Shown piece by piece: positions 57,955 through 64,000 of a stretch of 64,000 nt of DNA. Origin of the DNA: Eriocheir sinensis (Eukaryota > Arthropoda > Malacostraca > Decapoda > Varunidae). The notes under the pieces are model-generated. The model ran no database searches, had not been told where the DNA came from, and saw only the letters and a program-made list of their open reading frames with translations. The first letter of the stretch is position 1, and every line of letters starts with the position of its first letter. The DNA is taken from positions 3,476,798-3,540,797 of the forward strand of contig NC_066517.1 of the NCBI RefSeq assembly GCF_024679095.1, written 5' to 3'. The translations under genes were made by a program, and so were the position numbers.

Positions 57955-58065
57955 TTTTACCCGAGTTCTGCATTTGAACGCGAAAAGTCACCCATGTAAT
58001 CCTGGTTAATCTCCTCTGTGACCTTGGGAAATAAGAGATAGACTGATACGTTTAATAATATGGAC
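57955..58065. repeat. Repeat family B, isolated unit
   Basis: 'ttttacccgagttctgca', 'gaaaagtcacccatg' and 'taatctcctctgtgaccttgg' match one unit of 56325-57212. Confidence 0.7.
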
Positions 58066-58319
58066 TTTCCTCTCTCGCTCCCGTCGCCCGCGTGCCGTTC
58101 TGCCTCTGTCGCCCAGCACAAAGTTTTCCCATTTGCAAGTCTATTGAATGCGGCAGCGTGTGTGAAGGAGTGCAGGAGAGTAAAGTCTGGGGACGTGTAT
58201 TGTGTGGGAGTGATGTCCAGAGCTTTGTGTGTAAGAGGAGGACGAGGACGAGGAAGATGATGATGAAGAGGAGAGGGGTAGGAAAAGGAGAAACCAGAGG
58301 AAAAGTAAAGTATGGGGAC

Positions 58320-59075
58320 GTGCTCTAAGATAGTGTTGGGGGAAAGGGGAAGAGGAGGAGTAGGAGGAGGAAGATGAATATAAGAAGGGAAAGAAGAAGA
58401 GGAAGCAGAGGAAAATTAAAGTATGGAGACGTGTTCTAAGACAGTGGTGGGGGGAAAGGGGAAGAAGAAGAGGAGGAGGAGGAGGAGGAGGAGGAGGAGG
58501 AGGAGGAGGAGGAGGATGAGGAAGAGGAATAGGAGAGGGGAAGGAAGAAGAGGAAGCAGAGGACAATGTAAAGTTTGGGTACATATTTGTGTGGTTGCAA
58601 TGGGGGGAAAAGGAGGAGGAGGAGGAAGAGGAGGAGGAGGAGGAGGAGGAAGATGAATAGGAGAGGGGAAGGAAGAAGAGGAAGCAGAGGACAATGTAAA
58701 GTTTGGGTACATATTTGTGTGGTAGCAATGGGGGGAAAAGGAGGAGGAGGAGGAGGAGGAGGAGGAGGAGGAGGAGGAGGAGGAGGAAGGTGAATAGGAG
58801 AGGGGAAGTAGAAGGAGGAGGCAGAGGAGAATGTAAAGTTTTGGGACGTCTTCTGTGATTGTGATGAAGGAAAGGGGAAGGGGGAAGATGAGAAGGAGGA
58901 GGAAGAGGAGGAAGATGATGATGAAGAGGAGAGAGGGAGGAGATGAAGAAAGAAGAGGGCATGTAAATTTTGAGGAGGAGGAGGAAGATGATGAAGACAA
59001 GAGGGGAAGGAGGAGGAGAAGGAGGAGGAGGAGGAGGAATATGAGAGAGAGGAGAGGGAAAGAAGGAGGAGGCAG
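58320..59075. repeat. Second polypurine tract with tandem units of 120-180 bp
   Basis: A unit with 'aagaagaggaagcagaggacaatgtaaagtttgggtacat' recurs, separated by (GGA)n. The exact block at 58540-58610 is repeated at 58660-58735. Confidence 0.9.
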
Positions 59076-59402
59076 TAGAGGAAAATTAAAGGAAGCTGAG
59101 TGCGTGGTTGCGTGAGGAAAAGAGAGGAAGGGGAAGAAGAAAGTCAGGAAGAAAGTGTCTTGGCTCAAAAAAAAAAACAGCGAATGAAAAAGAAAAGAAA
59201 AAAATAAGGTTCGTTACTTTTCCTCTTTTTTTATGGTTTGATGCTCTTTTGTTTTTATTTTTAGCGTGTTCCCTTATTTGTTTGTGGAGGCGATTGTAAA
59301 AAGAGAAGGAAATATGATACAAGAAAAGATCGCTTGCAAATATTTCAGAGTGATTTTTTTTATACTTATATGGGACGATGATGATGATGATGATGGCAAC
59401 AC

Positions 59403-59580
<178 letters not shown>

Positions 59581-59745
59581 GGATAATGTCACACGCCCTT
59601 TATCCTCCTAATTAATCACAGGCTCAAGGGCAGAGGTGACAGAGATGAGTGCCGACGCAACGCGCATTTACAGCGTATATGTTGCCAATATATATGAGAA
59701 ATAAATATAAGAAAAAAAAATGATGTGTTTTGTGAGAGCTGCTGT

Positions 59746-60238
<493 letters not shown>

Positions 60239-60506
60239 ATCTTCTTCTTTTCCTTCTTACTTTCCTTCTACGTATTCTTCTTCCTCTTATTTTTTCTTCT
60301 TATTCTTATTCGTATCATCATCATCATCATCCTCCTCCTCCTCATCATTATCACCATTGACACCCACGCCACTAATTACTTCCCGAAATCCAGGTAAGCC
60401 GAATTAATTGCCCCACTTTTCACCTGCGCGCGCGTGAAATAAAAAGAAAAGATATGACTAAGACCAGATGTTTACCACGCCTTAATGAGCATCAGCGCGT
60501 CATCAC

Positions 60507-60640
<134 letters not shown>

Positions 60641-60714
60641 TGTTTTGTTGGCCATTGTTTTTAATTTGTCGATTCATATAGCGAAACGTAATGTGATTAA
60701 CTGGGAACAGCAAA

Positions 60715-60716
<2 letters not shown>

Positions 60717-60756
<40 letters not shown>
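60717..60756. repeat. (TG)n microsatellite
   Basis: About 19 TG units at the edge of the SINE that follows. Confidence 0.97.
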
Positions 60757-60757
<1 letters not shown>

Positions 60758-61005
60758 TTCACCACCACGGCCTGATCACGTGTTGGACTCGTAATCGCCA
60801 GCAGGTACCCTCCTGACATGAGCAAGTGCTCATTATCGTCGATCTCTGGGTACTGCCAGGACCTCACACGCCACACACCCCATCCCCCTTGCTCAAGGGG
60901 GTACAGTAACCACTCCTAGTCAGCGGAAAGAATCCGGCCTGAGCGGGCTCGAACCGCCGCCCTGTCAGACCGTGAAGCCTGGCAGCGCAGCTCTCTAAGG
61001 CAGGG

Positions 61006-61008
<3 letters not shown>
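60757..61008 (-). mobile_element. tRNA-derived SINE, reverse copy, between (TG)n arrays
   Basis: In reverse, the head starts 'ctgccctgccttagagagct' with 'cggttcgagcccgctc' as B box, then 'ggggtgtgtggcgtgtga' and 'cgtgatcagg'. Arms do not fit a functional tRNA. Confidence 0.65.
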
Positions 61009-61056
<48 letters not shown>

Positions 61057-61124
61057 CATTTTGTTCTCGTTCTTTTTTTTGTGTGTTTCTGTTTATTTTG
61101 TTCTTGTTCTTCTCCTTGTTCTTC

Positions 61125-61203
<79 letters not shown>

Positions 61204-61222
61204 CGCTCGCTCGCTCGCTCGC
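61009..61222. repeat. (TG)n, T-rich spacer, (TG)n and (TCGC)n
   Basis: TG runs at 61010-61055 and 61123-61201 flank a short spacer; five TCGC units follow. Confidence 0.95.
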
Positions 61223-61659
61223 GCACGCGCACCCTGGTCTAATTCTGTAGTGGAACGCCTGGCAGGTGCAATTTCAGCAAAAAAAAAAAAAAAAGGAAAA
61301 CAAACAAACAAACAAACAAACCCGTAATATACATGCAGGTACGCGAAAAAAAAGTCGTTCCACACGTAGTAAACATGGAGAGTAATACACCGAGCATGCA
61401 CTTTTTTAGCCCCCAAACGCGGCTCAGCCGTTCGGTCCATTAGTGTGGTTGAAATATGCCGTGAAAAAAAAAAAAAAAAAACATATTTTATGCACCGACA
61501 TCCGACATAAACACGAGTTTTGTACACGTGAAAACAAAATATATCCGTTCCATTTTATTTCAGAATTCGCATATGAGACATTTTAGAAAGGTAAACCATA
61601 ATATGTTGCCTAATTATTTTACTTTATTAATATTAGCGGGCGGCGGGAGCAGGAGTAAA

Positions 61660-61892
<233 letters not shown>

Positions 61893-62069
61893 TTCATTTT
61901 ACTTTTTACTCGTGCACCATAATCGACTTTTGTTTTTTATCACCTAACCCCTGAAGTCGAGATTGCAGCATATGGTTGTATTTATATTTATACACTACGT
62001 AGATGTATTTCAATTTTATCTCTCCTGAAGCTGTATTTGCATCATATCAAAGTTATTTTACTGCTTTAT

Positions 62070-64000
62070 ATCACCACAGGCTCAAGAGTTAATGGTACGG
62101 AGATAAGCACCGAGGCCACGCGAAGTTATAGAGTATACTCCCTTAATGAATAAATAAGTACAGTAAGGGTGGTGTTTTAAGGCTATACATGTAGAGGGCG
62201 ACACTGTACATAGAGGGTCACACTGTACGTAGAGGGTCACACTGTACGTAGAGGGTCACACTGTACGTAGAGGGCGACACTGTACGTAGAGGGCGACACT
62301 GTACGTAGAGGGTCACACTGTACGTAGAGGGTCACACTGTACGTAGAGGGTCACACTGTACGTAGAGGGTCACACTGTACGTAGAGGGCGACACTGTACG
62401 TAGAGGGGGACACTGTACATAGAGGGTCACACTGTACGTAGAGGGTCACACTGTACGTAGAGGGTCACACTGTACGTAGAGGGCGACACTGTACGTAGAG
62501 GGCGACACTGTACGTAGAGGGTCACACTGTACGTAGAGGGTCACACTGTACGTAGAGGGTCACACTGTACGTAGAGGGCGACACTGTACGTAGAGGGTCA
62601 CACTGTACGTAGAGGGTCACACTGTACGTAGAGGGTCACACTGTACGTAGAGGGTCACACTGTACGTAGAGGGTCACACTGTACGTAGAGGGTCACACTG
62701 TACGTAGAGGGTCACACTGTACGTAGAGGGCGACACTGTACGTAGAGGGCGACACTGTACATAGAGGGTCACACTGCACCGAGGCCACACGAAATTATAG
62801 AGTATACTCCCTTAATGAATAAATAAGTACAGTATGGGTGGTGTTTTAAGGCTATTCATGTAGAGGGCGACACTGTACGTAGATGGCGACACTGTACGTA
62901 GAGGGCGACACTGTACGTAGAGGGTCACACTGTACGTAGAGGGTCACACTGTACGTAGAGGGCGACACTGTACATAGAGGGTCACACTGTACGTAGAGGG
63001 CGACACTGTACGTAGAGGGCGACACTGTACATAGAGGGTCACACTGTACGTAGAGGGCGACACTGTACATAGAGGGTCACACTGTACATAGAGGGCGACA
63101 CTGTACGTAGAGGGTCACACTGTACGTAGAGGGCGACACTGTACATAGAGGGTCACACTGTACGTAGATGGAGACACTGTACGTAGAGGGCGACACTGTA
63201 CGTAGAGGGCGACACTGTACGTAGAGGGTCACACTGTACGTAGAGGGTCACACTGTACGTAGAGGGCGACACTGTACGTAGAGGGCGACACTGTACATAG
63301 AGGGTCACACTGCACCTAGGCCACACGAAATTATAGAGTATACTCCCTTAATGAATAAATAAGTACAGTATGGGTGGTGTTTTAAGGCTATTCATGTAGA
63401 GGGCGACACTGTACGTAGAGGGCGACACTGTACGTAGAGGGCGACACTGTACGTAGAGGGCGACACTGTACGTAGAGGGCGACACTGTACGTAGAGGGCG
63501 ACACTGTACGTAGAGGGCGACACTGTACGTAGAGGGCGACACTGTACGTAGAGGGTCACACTGTACGTAGAGGGTCACACTGTACGAAGAGGGTCACACT
63601 GTGCGTAGAGGGTCACATTGTATGTAGAGGGTCACACTGTACGTAGAGGGTCACACTGTACGTAGAGGGTCACACTGTACGTAGAGGGCGACACTGTACG
63701 TAGAGGGTCACACTGTACGTAGAGGGCGACACTGTACGTAGAGGGTCACACTGTACGTAGAGGGTCACACTGTACGTAGAGGGTCACACTGTACGTAGAG
63801 GGTCACACTGTACGTAGAGGGCGACACTGTACGTAGAGGGTCACACTGTACGTAGAGGGCGACACTGTACGTAGAGGGTCACACTGTACGTAGAGGGTTA
63901 CACTGTACGTAGAGGGCGACACTGTACGTAGAGGGTCACACTGTACGTAGAGGGCGACACTGTACGTAGAGTGTCACACTGTACGTAGAGGGTCACACTG
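62070..64000. repeat. 19-bp satellite with higher-order spacer, open at the window edge
   Basis: The unit is gtagagggtcacactgtac, with a second form in which TC is replaced by CG (ggcgacac). About 90 copies are visible from 62197. A spacer containing 'ttatagagtatactccctta', 'atgaataaataagtacagta' and 'tggtgttttaaggctat' occurs at about 62078-62200, 62775-62867 and 63314-63403, so the higher-order units are 669 and 536 bp. The array runs out of the window. Confidence 0.97.

Noticed and set aside
57162..57991. Long Ser/Pro/Leu-rich frames on -
   Set aside because: Translations of (GGA)n-rich polypurine DNA in all three frames; no start context or homologue.
62197..64000. CRISPR or telomeric repeat
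   Set aside because: 19-bp head-to-tail units with no spacers and no TTAGG-like motif; it is a satellite.

Overview
The window is eukaryotic, intron-rich and repeat-dense. Very long (GA)n, (TG)n, (ATT)n and (CTT)n arrays, tRNA-derived SINEs, CR1/RTE/jockey-type LINEs, nested hAT and other DNA transposons and animal-type genes fit an arthropod. A decapod crustacean is my best guess; this is inference from repeat style and was not tested by a search.

Two host genes can be reconstructed exon by exon. (1) Histidyl-tRNA synthetase (HARS), + strand, 1064-19609. Eleven coding exons with GT-AG junctions and compatible phases give a 569-residue protein, or 497 residues if exon 2 is skipped. Exons 4-11 are the canonical class II catalytic core and anticodon-binding domain. 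Exon 2 is a 72-codon phase-0 exon resembling the GST-C-like N-terminal domain of eEF1B and CysRS, and no WHEP helix exon was found. (2) A C1orf50 (DUF2452) homologue, - strand, 32006-21313, four coding exons, 177 residues. The two genes are convergent, with stop codons about 1.7 kb apart.

Layout: 1-900 degenerate repeats; 900-19950 HARS, its introns holding a fold-back element, hAT MITEs, SINEs, an RTE LINE fragment and several minisatellites; 20900-32160 C1orf50, whose 6.7-kb last intron holds an RTE LINE broken by a TTAA-flanked DNA element that itself carries a SINE; 32700-34860 a CR1 fragment and a TTAA-flanked element with a TATA box; 35291-41729 a nest of hAT elements plus a MADF-bearing element; 43900-46040 a CR1 LINE; 47500-48900 an inverted 57-bp repeat locus; 48990-52700 CR1 and jockey-type LINEs, one split by a 1.4-kb inverted-repeat element; 52870-53520 a rearranged cysteine-rich gene fragment; 55200-62000 microsatellites, polypurine tracts and MITEs; 62197-64000 a 19-bp satellite continuing past the window edge.

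Apart from HARS (His-tRNA charging) and C1orf50 (function unknown), I see no intact host gene. Every other long open frame is transposon-derived, a shadow frame, or an artefact of repeats whose unit is a multiple of three.
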